From positions 1-36,184 of the forward strand of contig WGBC01000091.1 in assembly GCA_015494535.1 (NCBI GenBank): a stretch of 36,184 nucleotides of DNA, given 5' to 3'. Source of the DNA: Nitratiruptor sp. (lineage in GTDB: Bacteria > Campylobacterota > Campylobacteria > Campylobacterales > Nitratiruptoraceae). The stretch's first letter is position 1; each line of letters starts with the position of its first letter. Below the pieces are notes generated by a model. It was given only the letters and a program-made list of their open reading frames with translations. It ran no database searches and was not told the DNA's origin. The position numbers and the translations under genes were made by a program. This document shows positions 1-10,149 of this stretch, in pieces.

Positions 1-1814
1 GTAGAGACCGTTTCTGGGTTGCAGTTGTACATGATGGACTTGATGCCCATATCCTCCAAGGCAAATGCCGCATGCACGCAGCAGTAATCAAACTCTATCC
101 CCTGTCCAATCCTATTGGGTCCCCCACCGATAATGAGGATTTTCTCTTCTTTGGAACTCTCTTCTTGAAGGGGGAGTTTTGTTATGTTGGTGGAGGAGTA
201 AAGATACGGCGTCTTGGCTGGAAACTCCGCGGCACATGTATCCACTTCGTTGTATTCGAGTTTGATGCCAAGATTTTCTCTAGCACTATATACATCGTTT
301 TCGCTTAAGTTCGTATGCTCTTTTTCGTTGATGAGCATAGCTATCATCTTATCGCTAAAGCCATAGGTTTTTGCTAAACGCAAAAGCTTTTCGTCTTGCA
401 AAATATCGAGATCTATCTTTTTCTCGAAATCTACAATCTCTTCTATCTGATACAAAAACCATGGATCGATTTTACAAAGTTCATGAATCTCCTTAACACT
501 CAAACCCTCGCGAAACCCTTGAGCGATATAGAGCAGCCTATCGCTGTTTGGACGCCTAATCTCATGCTTTATCGTCTCGATATCCGCATCAATCTTGTCA
601 AATCCGCTTAGCCCGGTCTCTAGCGAGCAGAGCGCTTTTTGGATCGACTCTTTGAAGGTGCGCCCTATCGCCATTACCTCTCCGACGCTCTTCATAGAGG
701 TTGTCAAAGTAGAGTCCGCTTGCGGAAATTTCTCAAAAGTAAAGCGAGGAATTTTGGTAACGATGTAGTCGATTGTTGGCTCAAAACTTGCAGCAGTGCC
801 AGTAATATCGTTGGTAATCTCATCAAGGGTATAGCCGACCGCCAGCAGTGTCGCTACTTTTGCAATAGGGTATCCTGTGGCTTTACTTGCCAAAGCGCTT
901 GAACGCGAAACCCTCGGGTTCATCTCAATAACTATCATGCGCCCCGTCTTTGGATTGACTGCAAACTGCACATTCGATCCACCTGTATCCACACCAATCT
1001 CACGCAAAATCGCAAAAGAGGCGTCGCGCATGCGCTGATACTCTTTATCCGTAAGCGTCAATGCTGGGGCGATAGTGATAGAGTCTCCCGTATGCACCCC
1101 CATAGGATCGAGATTTTCGATGGAGCACACTATGATGCAGTTATCCTCTTTGTCGCGGATAACCTCCATCTCATACTCTTTCCATCCAAGTAGCGACTCT
1201 TCGATGAGGATTTCGCTAATAGGGCTTGCCTCCAACCCTTTGGCGGCTAACGTTTTGAATTCATCTATATTGTATGCCACGCCACTACCGCCACCTGCCA
1301 AGGTATAAGAGGCTCTAATGATAAGAGGAAAACCAATTTCTCTTGCTGCCTCCATCGCCTCTTCCATCGAATAGGCGTAGCGGCTCTTTGGCAAATCCAT
1401 GCCGATTTTGAGCATCGCCTCTTTGAAAGCCTGCCTATCTTCACCTTTTTTAATGGCTTCAGGTTTTGCGCCCAAAAACTCTACACCTTCTAACATGCCT
1501 TTTTCATACATGCTCATAGCCACGTTCAAGGCCGTCTGCCCGCCCATAGTAGGCAAGATGGCATCTACGCCCTCTTTTTTGATGATTTTGTAGACTATAT
1601 CTTCGGTGATGGGCTCTATGTAGGTGCGATCGGCAAAGCCGGGATCTGTCATGATGGTAGCTGGATTGGAGTTGATAAGAACGACGCGGTATCCCAAAGA
1701 TTTGAGCGTTTTGACCGCTTGCGTGCCGGAGTAGTCAAATTCGCAGGCCTGTCCAATGACGATTGGCCCGGAGCCTATGAGAAGAATGGTATGGATATCA
1801 TCTCTTTTTGGCAT
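1..1814 (-). CDS. carB: Carbamoyl-phosphate synthase large subunit (partial, C-terminus outside window)
   Basis: CarB makes carbamoyl phosphate from bicarbonate, ATP and glutamine-derived ammonia, with CarA, for pyrimidine and arginine synthesis. The reading frame runs leftward from ATG at 1814 and is open to the window edge, giving about 604 of the usual roughly 1,080 residues. The N-terminus ([20 protein letters not shown], then a [10 protein letters not shown] stretch) is the classic CarB opening. The last visible residues include NPETVST, which belongs to the start of the second synthetase half, so the first carboxyphosphate domain is complete and the second is cut. It lies 44 bases after mreC on the same strand, so it is probably the distal gene of the operon. 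The start is supported by an AAGGG stretch just upstream. Pyrimidine gene pyrF is at the other end of the window but is not linked to it. Confidence 0.97.
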   Translation of the reverse strand, partial: MPKRDDIHTILLIGSGPIVIGQACEFDYSGTQAVKTLKSLGYRVVLINSNPATIMTDPGFADRTYIEPITEDIVYKIIKKEGVDAILPTMGGQTALNVAMSMYEKGMLEGVEFLGAKPEAIKKGEDRQAFKEAMLKIGMDLPKSRYAYSMEEAMEAAREIGFPLIIRASYTLAGGGSGVAYNIDEFKTLAAKGLEASPISEILIEESLLGWKEYEMEVIRDKEDNCIIVCSIENLDPMGVHTGDSITIAPALTLTDKEYQRMRDASFAILREIGVDTGGSNVQFAVNPKTGRMIVIEMNPRVSRSSALASKATGYPIAKVATLLAVGYTLDEITNDITGTAASFEPTIDYIVTKIPRFTFEKFPQADSTLTTSMKSVGEVMAIGRTFKESIQKALCSLETGLSGFDKIDADIETIKHEIRRPNSDRLLYIAQGFREGLSVKEIHELCKIDPWFLYQIEEIVDFEKKIDLDILQDEKLLRLAKTYGFSDKMIAMLINEKEHTNLSENDVYSARENLGIKLEYNEVDTCAAEFPAKTPYLYSSTNITKLPLQEESSKEEKILIIGGGPNRIGQGIEFDYCCVHAAFALEDMGIKSIMYNCNPETVS

Positions 1815-1858
1815 AGTTACCCTTGTAATTTTAGTTTTCTATTTTATCCAAAACAACT

Positions 1859-2608
1859 TTATAACTTCATTAGCCAGAAAAATCTTGGCAGCCGCAAATC
1901 TGCGTATGTACGCACTTTAGCCACTTTGTAGCTTCCCTCTTGCCATATTTTGGTCACTACCCCCACCTTAAGCCCATAGATGAAGATGCCATCCAAGCCG
2001 TTGGTGAGCACCTCCTGACCAACATGGAAATTTTTGTAATTTGGGATATATTTGATAATAACATAGCGATTGTCCCCACTGCCAACAGCCACACCTTCTG
2101 CATCTTCACCGATAACAACGCCGTAGCTGCATTTTGCATTGCCGTTGAGCAGCGCCAAAGCCTTGCCATTTTTTTCTATCACGATACCGGCTACGTACTC
2201 ACCTTTCAAAAGCCCATATATGCGATCTTTTTGCACATTTGCATCGAGCCACACCGCGGTGTAGTCGCCAAATTTTTGATACGAGATCGATCGAACATAA
2301 ACTAGGTCGATACTGTATGGCAGGCTGACGTTGCAATCTTTTTGCAACTGTTCCCAGCGGTTTTTGTAGTCATTGTACAAAATCTCGTAGCGCTGCAGCC
2401 GCTTAATCTGCTCTTTGTAGTTTTGGATACTTCTTGCTTGATCGATATAGGCTTCATAGGAGAATTTGATGCCATTTTCTATGGAGATGTAGCTTTTTTT
2501 GATGTTGAAGGTCAGAAGCTGCAAAAAAGATCGCACATGCGCATCCACTTGCAAGAATAGAAGAAGCAGGATAGCTCCCGCCCCTATCCATAACAGCCTC
2601 TTAATCAT
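1859..2608 (-). CDS. mreC: Rod shape-determining protein MreC
   Basis: MreC is a bitopic inner-membrane protein that links the cytoplasmic MreB filament to the periplasmic peptidoglycan elongation machinery. The 249-residue product has one N-terminal membrane segment (about residues 4-21, leucine and isoleucine rich), then a predicted coiled coil (about 50-90, with Tyr-Lys-Glu-Gln-Ile-Lys-Arg-Leu heptads), then a beta-rich periplasmic region with glycine-containing turns (about 100-235). This is the normal MreC architecture at a slightly short length. Its start overlaps the end of mreB by 8 bases, so translation is probably coupled. The gene order clpX-mreB-mreC followed by carB matches the Campylobacter arrangement as I recall it. 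No mreD, pbp2 or rodA follows, which is usual for this phylum. Confidence 0.93.
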   Translation of the reverse strand: MIKRLLWIGAGAILLLLFLQVDAHVRSFLQLLTFNIKKSYISIENGIKFSYEAYIDQARSIQNYKEQIKRLQRYEILYNDYKNRWEQLQKDCNVSLPYSIDLVYVRSISYQKFGDYTAVWLDANVQKDRIYGLLKGEYVAGIVIEKNGKALALLNGNAKCSYGVVIGEDAEGVAVGSGDNRYVIIKYIPNYKNFHVGQEVLTNGLDGIFIYGLKVGVVTKIWQEGSYKVAKVRTYADLRLPRFFWLMKL

Positions 2609-3635
2609 CGGAGAGTTGCTGGAGTATCTCTATCTCTTCCAAAACCTTTCCCGTCCCCTTCGCCACTGCCAAAAGAGGCTCATCAGCAATATATACCGGG
2701 ATTTTCACAGCTTGTGAGAGGTACACGTCGAGGTTGCGTATAAGCGCACCTCCACCTGTAAGAACGATACCATTTTCGATAATATCTCCTGCAAGCTCAG
2801 GAGGAGTCTGCTCCAGCACGTCTTTGAGGGCTTCCGCTATGGCTTTTATGGGCTCTCGCATTGCCTCGTAAGTATCTTCGCTGGTCACCGTGATGGTATT
2901 GAGCAGACCGCCCACTTGATCGCGCCCGGTTACCGTCATCTTCAACGGCTCATCAAGCGGCATTGCGGTGCCAATTTCAATTTTGATCTCTTCTGCGATC
3001 CTGTCGCCTATGATGAGGTTGTATTTCTTCTTTACATAATCGATTATTGCATTATCGATCTTGTCACCTGCGATGCGAATGGACTTGCTCACAACCAAGC
3101 CGCCAAGAGAGATGACGCCAATCTCCGTGGTACCTCCGCCGATATCCACTACAAGGCTTCCTTGCGGCTCCTTGACAGGCAGTCCCGCACCGATAGCCGC
3201 GGCCATTGGCTCTTCGATAAGATAGACCTCTCTAGCCCCCGCACTCAGGGCCGATTCCTTGACAGCCTTACGTTCCACTTGGGTCAGCCCATAAGGAACG
3301 CAGATGATGATACGAGGACGGATGAAGGCTTTGCGCTTGTGCGCCTTTTCGATAAAGTAGCGAATCATCTTCTCCGTTATATCGAAGTCCGCAATCACCC
3401 CATCTTTCATCGGGCGAATAGCTTTGATATCGCCCGGGGTCTTGCCTACCATCTCCTTGGCTTCATGCCCCACCGCCAAGATACGCTGCCTGCCATACTT
3501 GTCGCTCTTTATCGCCACGACGGAGGGCTCGTTGATGATGATCCCCTCACCTTTACTGAGCACCAACGTGTTAGCCGTCCCAAGATCTATCCCCATGTCG
3601 TTGGAGAACATTCCTATTACTTTGTCAAATAGCAT
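2601..3635 (-). CDS. mreB: Rod shape-determining protein MreB (actin-like)
   Basis: MreB forms membrane-associated actin-like filaments that direct lateral cell wall synthesis. The 344-residue product has the ATPase signatures of the family: the phosphate-1 loop MGIDLGTANTLV near residues 14-25, the connect region, the phosphate-2 loop VVDIGGGTTEIGVISLGG near residue 165, and the adenosine loop GIVLTGGGALIRNLD near residue 292. Length is typical for MreB (about 330-350). It lies 9 bases after clpX and overlaps mreC by 8 bases. An antisense open frame of 238 codons on the plus strand (2916-3632) is a shadow of this gene. Identity is secure. A second MreB-like paralogue cannot be excluded elsewhere in the genome. 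Confidence 0.97.
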   Translation of the reverse strand: MLFDKVIGMFSNDMGIDLGTANTLVLSKGEGIIINEPSVVAIKSDKYGRQRILAVGHEAKEMVGKTPGDIKAIRPMKDGVIADFDITEKMIRYFIEKAHKRKAFIRPRIIICVPYGLTQVERKAVKESALSAGAREVYLIEEPMAAAIGAGLPVKEPQGSLVVDIGGGTTEIGVISLGGLVVSKSIRIAGDKIDNAIIDYVKKKYNLIIGDRIAEEIKIEIGTAMPLDEPLKMTVTGRDQVGGLLNTITVTSEDTYEAMREPIKAIAEALKDVLEQTPPELAGDIIENGIVLTGGGALIRNLDVYLSQAVKIPVYIADEPLLAVAKGTGKVLEEIEILQQLSDD

Positions 3636-3644
3636 TCTCTACCC

Positions 3645-4877
3645 TTATGCGCTCTTTTTCTCTTTTTTAATAAGCAGCGGTGCGGCTTTTTTCTCAATGA
3701 CATCTTTTGTAATGATCACTTCGTAGCCTTGGTATTCTGGAAGATCGAACATAATGTCCACCATGATCTCTTCCATAATTGAACGCAAACCCCTCGCTCC
3801 CGTTTTTCGCTTGATGGCAAGATCCGCGATAGCCTCTAGGGCCTCTCTTTCAAATGTAAGTTCCACCCCATCAAGGGCAAAGAGCTTCTTGTACTGCCTT
3901 ACGAGTGCGTTCTTTGGCTCTGTAAGGATTCTTACCATATCGTCGCGGCTAAGCTCATTAAGCGTAGCGATCATGTGCAAGCGCCCGATAAGCTCAGGAA
4001 TGAGTCCATAATGCACCAAATCGTCTGGCTCTACGTAGTTGAGCAGATCGTTTTCATCCTTTTTGCTTCGCTTCTCCTGGCCAAATCCCAGTACATTGCC
4101 GCCAAGGCGCCTTTTGATGATATCCGTAAGCCCATCGAAAGCCCCGCCACAGATGAAGAGAATATTGGATGTATCAATTTGCACGAACTCTTGGTTTGGA
4201 TGCTTTCTGCCACCCTTTGCACTGATATTGACTACGCTTCCTTCGATAATTTTAAGCAGCGCTTGCTGCACGCCTTCGCCGCTCACGTCGCGCGTGATGC
4301 TTCTGTTTTCGCTAAGCCTTGCGATTTTATCTATTTCATCGATGAAGACTATGCCTTTTTCCGCCTTTTTCACATCCTCGCCCGCAGCATGGTAAAGACG
4401 CGTTAGGATATTTTCCACGTCCTCGCCCACATACCCTGCTTCCGTAAGGCTCGTAGCATCAGCAATCGCCAAAGGCACATCTAAGACTCTCGCCATGGTT
4501 TGCGCCATGAGCGTTTTACCGCTACCCGTAGGGCCAATGAAGAGCACGTTGGATTTGGCTATCTCCGTATCGTCCTCGTCGATCTCGTGCTGTTTGAAGA
4601 TTCTTTTGTAATGGTTGTAAACCGCTACGCTAAAGACTTTTTTGGCTTTGTCTTGGCCTATCACATACTCGTCCAAAATCGCTTTTAATTCTTTAGGAGT
4701 TGGCAGATATTCAAGGGTAATCTCATCCTCACCCTTTTGTTCATCCACATCGCCAAAAAGGATTTTATATGCCGAGACTATACAGTTCTTACAGATATAA
4801 ACACTGCTGTTTTGTCCCGCTATCAGGGGATTGTCTCTACTCTCAAAATTTCCACAAAAACTACATTTTTTTAACAT
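3645..4877 (-). CDS. clpX: ATP-dependent Clp protease ATP-binding subunit ClpX
   Basis: ClpX is the AAA+ unfoldase that recognises tagged or damaged proteins and feeds them to the ClpP peptidase. The 410-residue protein begins with the zinc-binding domain, with cysteines at 5, 8, 29 and 32. The AAA+ core follows, with Walker A GPTGSGKT near residue 118, Walker [11 protein letters not shown] near 175, the pore-loop region with GYVGEDVE near 150, and the sensor/arginine stretch [15 protein letters not shown] near the C-terminus. Length is typical. Its ATG directly abuts the lpxA stop codon (no spacer), and its ribosome binding site AGAGGTGA lies inside the lpxA end, so coupling with lpxA is likely. 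clpP is not in the window. Confidence 0.98.
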   Translation of the reverse strand: MLKKCSFCGNFESRDNPLIAGQNSSVYICKNCIVSAYKILFGDVDEQKGEDEITLEYLPTPKELKAILDEYVIGQDKAKKVFSVAVYNHYKRIFKQHEIDEDDTEIAKSNVLFIGPTGSGKTLMAQTMARVLDVPLAIADATSLTEAGYVGEDVENILTRLYHAAGEDVKKAEKGIVFIDEIDKIARLSENRSITRDVSGEGVQQALLKIIEGSVVNISAKGGRKHPNQEFVQIDTSNILFICGGAFDGLTDIIKRRLGGNVLGFGQEKRSKKDENDLLNYVEPDDLVHYGLIPELIGRLHMIATLNELSRDDMVRILTEPKNALVRQYKKLFALDGVELTFEREALEAIADLAIKRKTGARGLRSIMEEIMVDIMFDLPEYQGYEVIITKDVIEKKAAPLLIKKEKKSA

Positions 4878-5648
4878 CTATTCACCTCTATATGGTATTC
4901 CTCGTTTTGTTTGCAATACGAACTGCGCCAATTTTCTCACATGTTCATCTTCGCTTTTGGCAAGCTCACTTGCTACCTCTTGGAGTGGTTTGCCAGATTG
5001 GAAGAGCTCTTTGTAAGCACTCTTGAGTCTATTGACTACATCGCTCCCAAGGCGCCTGCGAATGCCTGTAAGGTTGAGGCCTCTGAGCTTCGCCCTATTG
5101 CCCTCTGCAAGGCAGTATGGAGGAATGTCTTGGCTGACAGCACTAGCGCCCGCTATCATAGCATAATCGCCTATTTTTACAAACTGATGAATCGGCGTCA
5201 TACCGCCAACGACTACATAATCTCCCAGCTCCACATGCCCCGCCAAAGTGGCGGCGTTCGCCAAGATACAGTTGTTGCCGATTTTGCAATCGTGCGCCAC
5301 ATGCACGTACCCCATCAATAGATTGTTGTCGCCTATGATGGTTTTGCCGCCTCCGCCTTCGGTGCCGGGATTGATGAGGCAAAACTCTCTAATAGTATTG
5401 TTTTTGCCAATAATGAGCTCTACCTCTTCCCCTTTGTATTTGAGATCTTGGGGGATAGAGCCCACAACCGCGTGGTAGAAGACTTTGGTCCCCTCTCCGA
5501 TGCGCGTCTTGCCATCAATGATGGCTCCTTGCATAATGACGCAATTATCCTCGATTACGGCGTTTTTGCTGACGAAAGCTCCTGCCCCTATCGTTACATT
5601 CTGGCCAATAGTCGCACCCTTTTCGATGATGGCTTGCTGGGAGATCAT
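4878..5648 (-). CDS. lpxA: UDP-N-acetylglucosamine acyltransferase LpxA
   Basis: LpxA transfers a 3-hydroxyacyl chain from acyl carrier protein to UDP-GlcNAc, the first step of lipid A synthesis. The protein has the left-handed beta-helix hexapeptide pattern ([LIV]-G-x4 repeats, such as IGQNVTIGAGAFV) over about residues 5-185, and a helical C-terminal domain. The catalytic histidine is in VHVAHDCKIGNN (about residue 119). I chose ATG at 5648, which shares one base with the fabZ stop (TGATG). A GTG at 5651 one codon upstream is an alternative and would give a 4-base overlap. Partner fabZ supplies hydroxyacyl-ACP dehydratase activity and competes for the same hydroxyacyl-ACP pool, so joint expression makes sense. 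Whether the acceptor is UDP-GlcNAc or the diamino sugar UDP-GlcNAc3N used by Campylobacter cannot be read from the gene alone. Confidence 0.96.
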   Translation of the reverse strand: MISQQAIIEKGATIGQNVTIGAGAFVSKNAVIEDNCVIMQGAIIDGKTRIGEGTKVFYHAVVGSIPQDLKYKGEEVELIIGKNNTIREFCLINPGTEGGGGKTIIGDNNLLMGYVHVAHDCKIGNNCILANAATLAGHVELGDYVVVGGMTPIHQFVKIGDYAMIAGASAVSQDIPPYCLAEGNRAKLRGLNLTGIRRRLGSDVVNRLKSAYKELFQSGKPLQEVASELAKSEDEHVRKLAQFVLQTKRGIPYRGE

Positions 5649-6094
5649 CACTTCTCCACTATCATGGCTTTAAGCTCGGCCTCAGCCACCAGCTTACCAT
5701 CTACATAGGCTTTGCCATCGAGCACCCAGATGTTGCCTCTATGCTTGATAACTTCCAGCTCGTACTCGAGTCTATCACCCGGGCGCACAGGGTTGCGAAA
5801 CTTACATTTATCGATACTCATAAAATAGACCACCTTGTCTTTTGCAGCCTCTTGCTCCTCTTTCGATGCGCTCTTGAATGCCAACACGCCTCCGGCTTGC
5901 GCCATACCTTCGATGATCATCACACCCGGATAGATGGGGTGCCCCGGGAAATGCCCCTCAAAAACGGGCTCGGAGATACTTACGTTTTTGTATGCTTTTA
6001 TGCTTTTACCCTCATCTATCTCGGTTACGCGATCCACTAGCAAAAACGGGAATCTATGAGGCAAAATCTCCTGAATGGCTACTACATCAAGCAT
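5648..6094 (-). CDS. fabZ: 3-hydroxyacyl-ACP dehydratase FabZ
   Basis: FabZ dehydrates 3-hydroxyacyl-ACP to trans-2-enoyl-ACP in type II fatty acid synthesis. The 148-residue hot-dog fold protein has the catalytic histidine in EGHFPGHP (His48) and the catalytic glutamate in [11 protein letters not shown] (Glu62), both in the standard FabZ spacing. The N-terminal [17 protein letters not shown] is also typical. The gene overlaps the upstream queH-like gene by 8 bases and shares its stop region with the lpxA start. The fabZ-lpxA pair is a widespread arrangement in Gram-negative bacteria. Length is normal and no oddities are seen. Confidence 0.97.
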   Translation of the reverse strand: MLDVVAIQEILPHRFPFLLVDRVTEIDEGKSIKAYKNVSISEPVFEGHFPGHPIYPGVMIIEGMAQAGGVLAFKSASKEEQEAAKDKVVYFMSIDKCKFRNPVRPGDRLEYELEVIKHRGNIWVLDGKAYVDGKLVAEAELKAMIVEK

Positions 6095-7166
6095 TCTTAT
6101 CCTTTATTATAAGCTCTTCTTTTACGTCTTTGTAACTCACTGCATCGATATAGAGTTCAAATCTATCTGGAATTTTATCTAAAACCACAATAGGAGACAA
6201 ACTATAGGCTCCATCAATCTCTTGGCGGATTTTCATTTCCATCTCAAACGAAATCCCTTCAAAATAGAGCTGGCTCATACTCTCAACTTCTACAAACTTT
6301 CGCAAGAAATCAAGACTCACGACGCGAATCTCATCCCTATTGGCATACCCCACGCCATCTATAATCTCTTCGATCCTCGCTTTCGCGAAGTCGCGCCTTA
6401 GATGGGAATAGCTAAGAATATAGCTAGGTACGACCTCTTTGTTTATTCGCACAAATCCTCGAAGCAGCCTATAGTTTAAAAATCGTTTACGAATAATTGT
6501 ATATTCTATTCCCTTTTCTTCTAGCTCCATGCGCTTTTGATACATAGTCAAGCGCTCTTCAATAGAGGCTGGCAAAATTTGGTGGGTAATAGGAGCTATC
6601 ATCTCATCCATAATCATTTCTTGTTTTGCGCGCTGTTGCATGAGGCCAAAGAGGCAGCCACAATAGTCTTGGCGATAGAGTTTCTCCTCTTTGCTCACTT
6701 TCGCTTGCAGCTGCGTGCCTCCAAACTTCCTAAAATCCTCAAAAACAAACTGGGTGCCAAGCTCTTTGTCTATCGTTTTTGCACTTTGCTGCAGCTGCTC
6801 TTGGGATTTGAGGGGGCTTACCAAAAGGGTGGTAGTATAGCGCTGCTCTCCCAGCTCTTTTGTTTTTTTGGCGGCTACTTCCAATCTCCTATCAAAGCAA
6901 ACCCTGCAGCGCTCCCCCTTTTCTGGCTCATTCTCCAGCCCTCTTACAGCTCTTAACCAATTCTCATAGTCATACTCCCCTTCAATCAGAGGAATGCCAA
7001 GCTTTTCACAGCTTCTTTGCACATCCAAAAGCCGCAAGCGATACTCGCTGTATGGATGGATGTTCGGATCGTAGAAAAAGCCTATAAGCTTCTCATTGGG
7101 ATATTTTTCTTTAAGCTTTTGCAAGAAAAAGTGGCTATCTACGCTACAGCAAATATGCACCAGCAT
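6087..7166 (-). CDS. queH: Epoxyqueuosine reductase QueH (DUF208) with long C-terminal extension
   Basis: QueH reduces epoxyqueuosine to queuosine in tRNA as a non-homologous substitute for QueG. The N-terminal part has the family cysteines in order: adjacent Cys6-Cys7 in [10 protein letters not shown], Cys87 and Cys90 in ERCRVCF, and Cys169 and Cys171 in DYCGCLFG. These fit iron-sulfur and redox roles described for QueH. The core would normally end near residue 200. Here the protein runs to 359 residues, with about 160 extra residues rich in charged helices and containing an FLRKF and an IRKRFLNYR stretch. I do not recognise a known domain in this extension. The start ATG shares one base with the stop of the Uma2-like gene (TAATG), and the end overlaps fabZ by 8 bases. 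Function of the extension is open; tRNA or partner binding would be inference only. Confidence 0.85.
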   Translation of the reverse strand: MLVHICCSVDSHFFLQKLKEKYPNEKLIGFFYDPNIHPYSEYRLRLLDVQRSCEKLGIPLIEGEYDYENWLRAVRGLENEPEKGERCRVCFDRRLEVAAKKTKELGEQRYTTTLLVSPLKSQEQLQQSAKTIDKELGTQFVFEDFRKFGGTQLQAKVSKEEKLYRQDYCGCLFGLMQQRAKQEMIMDEMIAPITHQILPASIEERLTMYQKRMELEEKGIEYTIIRKRFLNYRLLRGFVRINKEVVPSYILSYSHLRRDFAKARIEEIIDGVGYANRDEIRVVSLDFLRKFVEVESMSQLYFEGISFEMEMKIRQEIDGAYSLSPIVVLDKIPDRFELYIDAVSYKDVKEELIIKDKNA

Positions 7167-7702
7167 TACCAGATCCTGCCAAAATCGAAATCAAACTTAC
7201 ACACTCCTATATCAAACTCCACGCTCTCATCGGAGCTGTCGCGCACCTTTTGATATCTGCCATCTTTCCAGCGATACACCTTGGCAACTCTATCCCCTGG
7301 ATAGACGAGAATATAGTAAAGTACCCCTTCACGCTCATAGAGATCAAATTTCAGATTGGCATCTTTGAGTGCAGTGGAGGGACTGATAACTTCAAATATC
7401 ACTTTTGGCGCTTTTGTGAGGTAGTTTGGATTTTCTATATCGCCACAATAGACCATATTGTCTGGCTGCACAATGGTATCCTCGCTAATCTTCCAATCAA
7501 CGGGCAGCAAAGCTACGCACTCCTTGCACTCTTCCAATACTTCGTCCAACACTCGGGCTATTTTGTTGCTCACCCTTTGATGCTCAATCATGGGCGCTGG
7601 CGCCATAGCATAGGCAATCCCTCCTATAAGCTCCCACTTTCCTTCCCATTCTTTGTAATCCTCATAAGTGTAGTGCGGTAGATAATCAATCGCTGCTGCC
7701 AT
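7166..7702 (-). CDS. Uma2 family protein (DUF820, PD-(D/E)XK nuclease fold)
   Basis: The 178-residue product matches the Uma2/DUF820 family, predicted restriction-endonuclease-fold proteins of unknown role that are very numerous in cyanobacteria. The expected pattern is visible: a KWELIGG stretch with Glu24, the VQPDNMV motif with Asp81, the KVIFEVISPST motif with Glu104, and Lys118 a short way downstream, in a KDANLKFDLYE segment. All four putative active-site positions are therefore present, so it may be active. It overlaps nadE by 17 bases and queH by 1 base, so it is fully embedded in the housekeeping operon and not next to any mobile element. Substrate and biological role are unknown. 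I see no signs of degradation. Confidence 0.85.
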   Translation of the reverse strand: MAAAIDYLPHYTYEDYKEWEGKWELIGGIAYAMAPAPMIEHQRVSNKIARVLDEVLEECKECVALLPVDWKISEDTIVQPDNMVYCGDIENPNYLTKAPKVIFEVISPSTALKDANLKFDLYEREGVLYYILVYPGDRVAKVYRWKDGRYQKVRDSSDESVEFDIGVCKFDFDFGRIW

Positions 7703-9563
7703 CTTCCAACTCCTCTAACCATACTTTTGCTTGCGCATCGCTTGGCATGCGCCAATCTCCCCTAGGGCTCAATGCAATGGTACCTACTTTCACTCCATCT
7801 GGCATCGCATCTCTTTTGAACTGGTTGGCAAAGAAGCGTTTGATAAAGACTCTCAGCCACTTTTTGATCTCATCTTTGCCATACTTCTCTTTAAAAGCCA
7901 AAGTAGCCAATAGAAGCAGTTTTTTTGGTGATGCGCCATATTTGATAAAGTGGTACAAGAAAAAGTCGTGTAGCTCGTATGGTCCTATGATCTCTTCCGT
8001 TTTTTGTGCAATCTCTCCATCGGATGGCGGCAATAATTCTGGAGAGACAGGGCGTTTTATTATTCTTTGCAATACTGGCGCAAAATCCTTTTCATTTGCT
8101 GCTACCCACTCGATGATGTAGCGCACCAGCGTCTTTGGCACTCCGGCATTGACGTGATACATCGCCATATGATCGCCGTTGTATGTGCTAAAGCCAAGGG
8201 CTATTTCGCTCAGATCGCTCGTGCCCACAACTAGGCCGCCCACTTTGTTGGCCATATCCATGAGCAGCATCGTGCGGTATCTTGCTTGAGCGTTTTCAAA
8301 AACCACATCTTGATTTGCATGATCTATGTCTTTTAGGTGCTGCTTTACAGCTTTTGTAATATCAATTTCTTGAAAATCGGCTCCTATGAGCCTAGCTAGC
8401 TCTTTGGCATCGCTTCTGGTGGCATTCGTAGTGCCAAAACCCGGCATAGAAATTGCCACGATGTCACTCTTTGGTCTCTCTAATAGCTTACACACCTCGT
8501 TACATACCAACAGCGCCAAAGTGGAATCAAGCCCTCCACTTACCCCTATCACCATCTTTGCCATGCCTACATGCTGGACTCGCCTAGCGAGCGCATGGGA
8601 TTGGATGGCGAAAATCTCCTTCGCCCTTGCATGTTTTTGCTCTTTGTGCTTTGGCACGAAAGGGGTGGGATCGTAATAGCGATTGGGCACTTGGACGCGC
8701 TTGAGCGAAGCGGTTTTGACGATACGATAAGAGGGGACTTCACTCTGAGCAAAACTCGTCTCGCTTGCGCGCAAATAGCGCAGCTTTTGCAAGTCGATAT
8801 CAGCTTTTGTTATTTGATTTTCAAGACCAAAGCGCTCCCCTTCAGCTAGCAGCGCTCCATTTTCCGCAATCATCGTAGCGCCGCTGTAACACAGATCCAT
8901 GCTACTTTCGCCAACCCCGCTACTAGCGTATGCGTATGCACAGATACACCTTGCACTCTGGCTGAGCACCAAATCTTTGCGATAGGTGTGCTTGCCCACC
9001 ACCTCATCGCTAGCTGAAAGGTTACAGATAAGATTTGCTCCAGCTGCTGCCATATCAAAGGATGGAGGCTTTAGTGTCCAAAGATCCTCGCAAATCTCCA
9101 CGCCAAAAAGCAGATCATCATCTTCAAAGAGCAGATCCGTGCCAAATGGTGCATCTAAGAGGTTGGCATCTTTGATATTTTTGCCAGAATGAAACCACCT
9201 TAGCTCATAAAATTCCCGATAATTTGGCAAGTAGCTCTTTGGTACGATGCCAAGAATCTTTCCTTTTTGCATTACTACTGCACAGTTGTAGAGCCTGTTT
9301 TGATACCAAAGGGGCGCTCCAACTATAACGATGGACTCTCTCACCACCTCCTTGAGTCTCTCTATCCCTCGCAGCACGGCTTTGTGGAGTGCCTCTTGCA
9401 TGAAAAGATCGCCCATAGTATAACCCGTAAGGCTCAGCTCTGGAAAGAGTAAAACAGCGGCATCCCTGTTGGCATGTATGAGTTGGCTTATCACCTCTAC
9501 ATTTTTGCCAACATCTGCTAAATAAAGTTTTGGCGAGATGACAGCTACTCGAAGAAAACTCAT
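7686..9563 (-). CDS. nadE: Glutamine-dependent NAD+ synthetase
   Basis: NadE amidates nicotinic acid adenine dinucleotide to NAD+, the last step of NAD synthesis. The 625-residue protein is the two-domain glutamine-using type. The N-terminal nitrilase-like glutaminase domain (about 1-270) has the catalytic triad: Glu42 in FPELSLTGY, the lysine in PKSYLPNY near residue 113, and the cysteine in GVEICEDLW near 155-160. The C-terminal synthetase domain has the P-loop-like [12 protein letters not shown] near residue 343 and a later [12 protein letters not shown] stretch. Its ATG forms a 4-base ATGA overlap with the cyclophilin stop, and its end overlaps the Uma2-like gene by 17 bases. Campylobacter species often use a shorter NadE, so the long form is a useful difference. 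Confidence 0.95.
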   Translation of the reverse strand: MSFLRVAVISPKLYLADVGKNVEVISQLIHANRDAAVLLFPELSLTGYTMGDLFMQEALHKAVLRGIERLKEVVRESIVIVGAPLWYQNRLYNCAVVMQKGKILGIVPKSYLPNYREFYELRWFHSGKNIKDANLLDAPFGTDLLFEDDDLLFGVEICEDLWTLKPPSFDMAAAGANLICNLSASDEVVGKHTYRKDLVLSQSARCICAYAYASSGVGESSMDLCYSGATMIAENGALLAEGERFGLENQITKADIDLQKLRYLRASETSFAQSEVPSYRIVKTASLKRVQVPNRYYDPTPFVPKHKEQKHARAKEIFAIQSHALARRVQHVGMAKMVIGVSGGLDSTLALLVCNEVCKLLERPKSDIVAISMPGFGTTNATRSDAKELARLIGADFQEIDITKAVKQHLKDIDHANQDVVFENAQARYRTMLLMDMANKVGGLVVGTSDLSEIALGFSTYNGDHMAMYHVNAGVPKTLVRYIIEWVAANEKDFAPVLQRIIKRPVSPELLPPSDGEIAQKTEEIIGPYELHDFFLYHFIKYGASPKKLLLLATLAFKEKYGKDEIKKWLRVFIKRFFANQFKRDAMPDGVKVGTIALSPRGDWRMPSDAQAKVWLEELEDGSSD

Positions 9564-10066
9564 CGCTCCTCTTTTATCTCGATTCTCTCTATCACATCAC
9601 CTTGATCGATCATATCGAGCGTCATAAAAGAGTTGGCGTCATCCTCGTCAATCGCTCCAAACACCGTATGCACTCCATCTAGATGGGGGCAATCCACGAA
9701 ACAGATAAAAAATTGGCTCCCTCCCGTATCTTTTCCTGCATGCGCCATGGAGATGGCTCCGCGTCTGTGCCTATGCACGTTCTGATCGCACTCGCACTTT
9801 ATCGCCCAGCCGGGACCTCCCCTGCCCGTGCCCTCAGGGCAGCCACCTTGAGCCATGAACCCTTTGATGACTCTATGAAAAGTAAGTCCATCGTAAAAGC
9901 CGCTTTTCGCAAGATGGACAAAATTGGCTACGGTATTTGGCACCTCATCGCCAAAGAGGCGGATCCAGATGTCGCCTTTGTCTTTGATGGTGATTTTTGC
10001 CCATTTATACTTCACTACATCACTGGTATTATACTCTTTGAGTTTTTTGCCAAAAATATTAAGCAT
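9560..10066 (-). CDS. Cyclophilin-type peptidyl-prolyl cis-trans isomerase
   Basis: This enzyme speeds proline isomerisation during protein folding. The 168-residue product has the cyclophilin core: catalytic arginine in [16 protein letters not shown] near residue 60, the GSQFFICF segment, and the [12 protein letters not shown] segment near the C-terminus. No signal peptide is visible, so it is probably cytoplasmic. I chose ATG at 10066, which has AAGGGA at a good distance (about 5-6 bases). A GTG one codon upstream (10069) is possible but would crowd the binding site. It is the first gene of the long minus-strand operon and overlaps nadE by 4 bases. Symbol ppiA/ppiB is left out because the family does not split cleanly here. 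Confidence 0.93.
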   Translation of the reverse strand: MLNIFGKKLKEYNTSDVVKYKWAKITIKDKGDIWIRLFGDEVPNTVANFVHLAKSGFYDGLTFHRVIKGFMAQGGCPEGTGRGGPGWAIKCECDQNVHRHRRGAISMAHAGKDTGGSQFFICFVDCPHLDGVHTVFGAIDEDDANSFMTLDMIDQGDVIERIEIKEER

Positions 10067-10092
10067 CACTTCCCTTTTAGATATGAAACTTT

Positions 10093-10098
10093 TTTATA
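10093..10098 (-). promoter_or_regulatory. Likely -10 box of the minus-strand ten-gene operon
   Basis: Read on the minus strand, TATAAA lies about 27 bases before the cyclophilin start, followed by the ribosome binding site AAAAGGGA. A start of transcription near 10086 would give a leader of about 20 bases. There is no recognisable -35 box, which is normal for this phylum. The assignment is by pattern only. Confidence 0.4.
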
Positions 10099-10149
10099 AT
10101 TTTCATTTTCTTTTTCGACAATCTTACTCTATTTTATCCACTTCTTTGT

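Noticed and set aside
2916-3632. 238-codon open frame on the plus strand
   Set aside because: It lies wholly antisense to mreB, has no recognisable family features and no ribosome binding site. It is a shadow of a strong coding gene.
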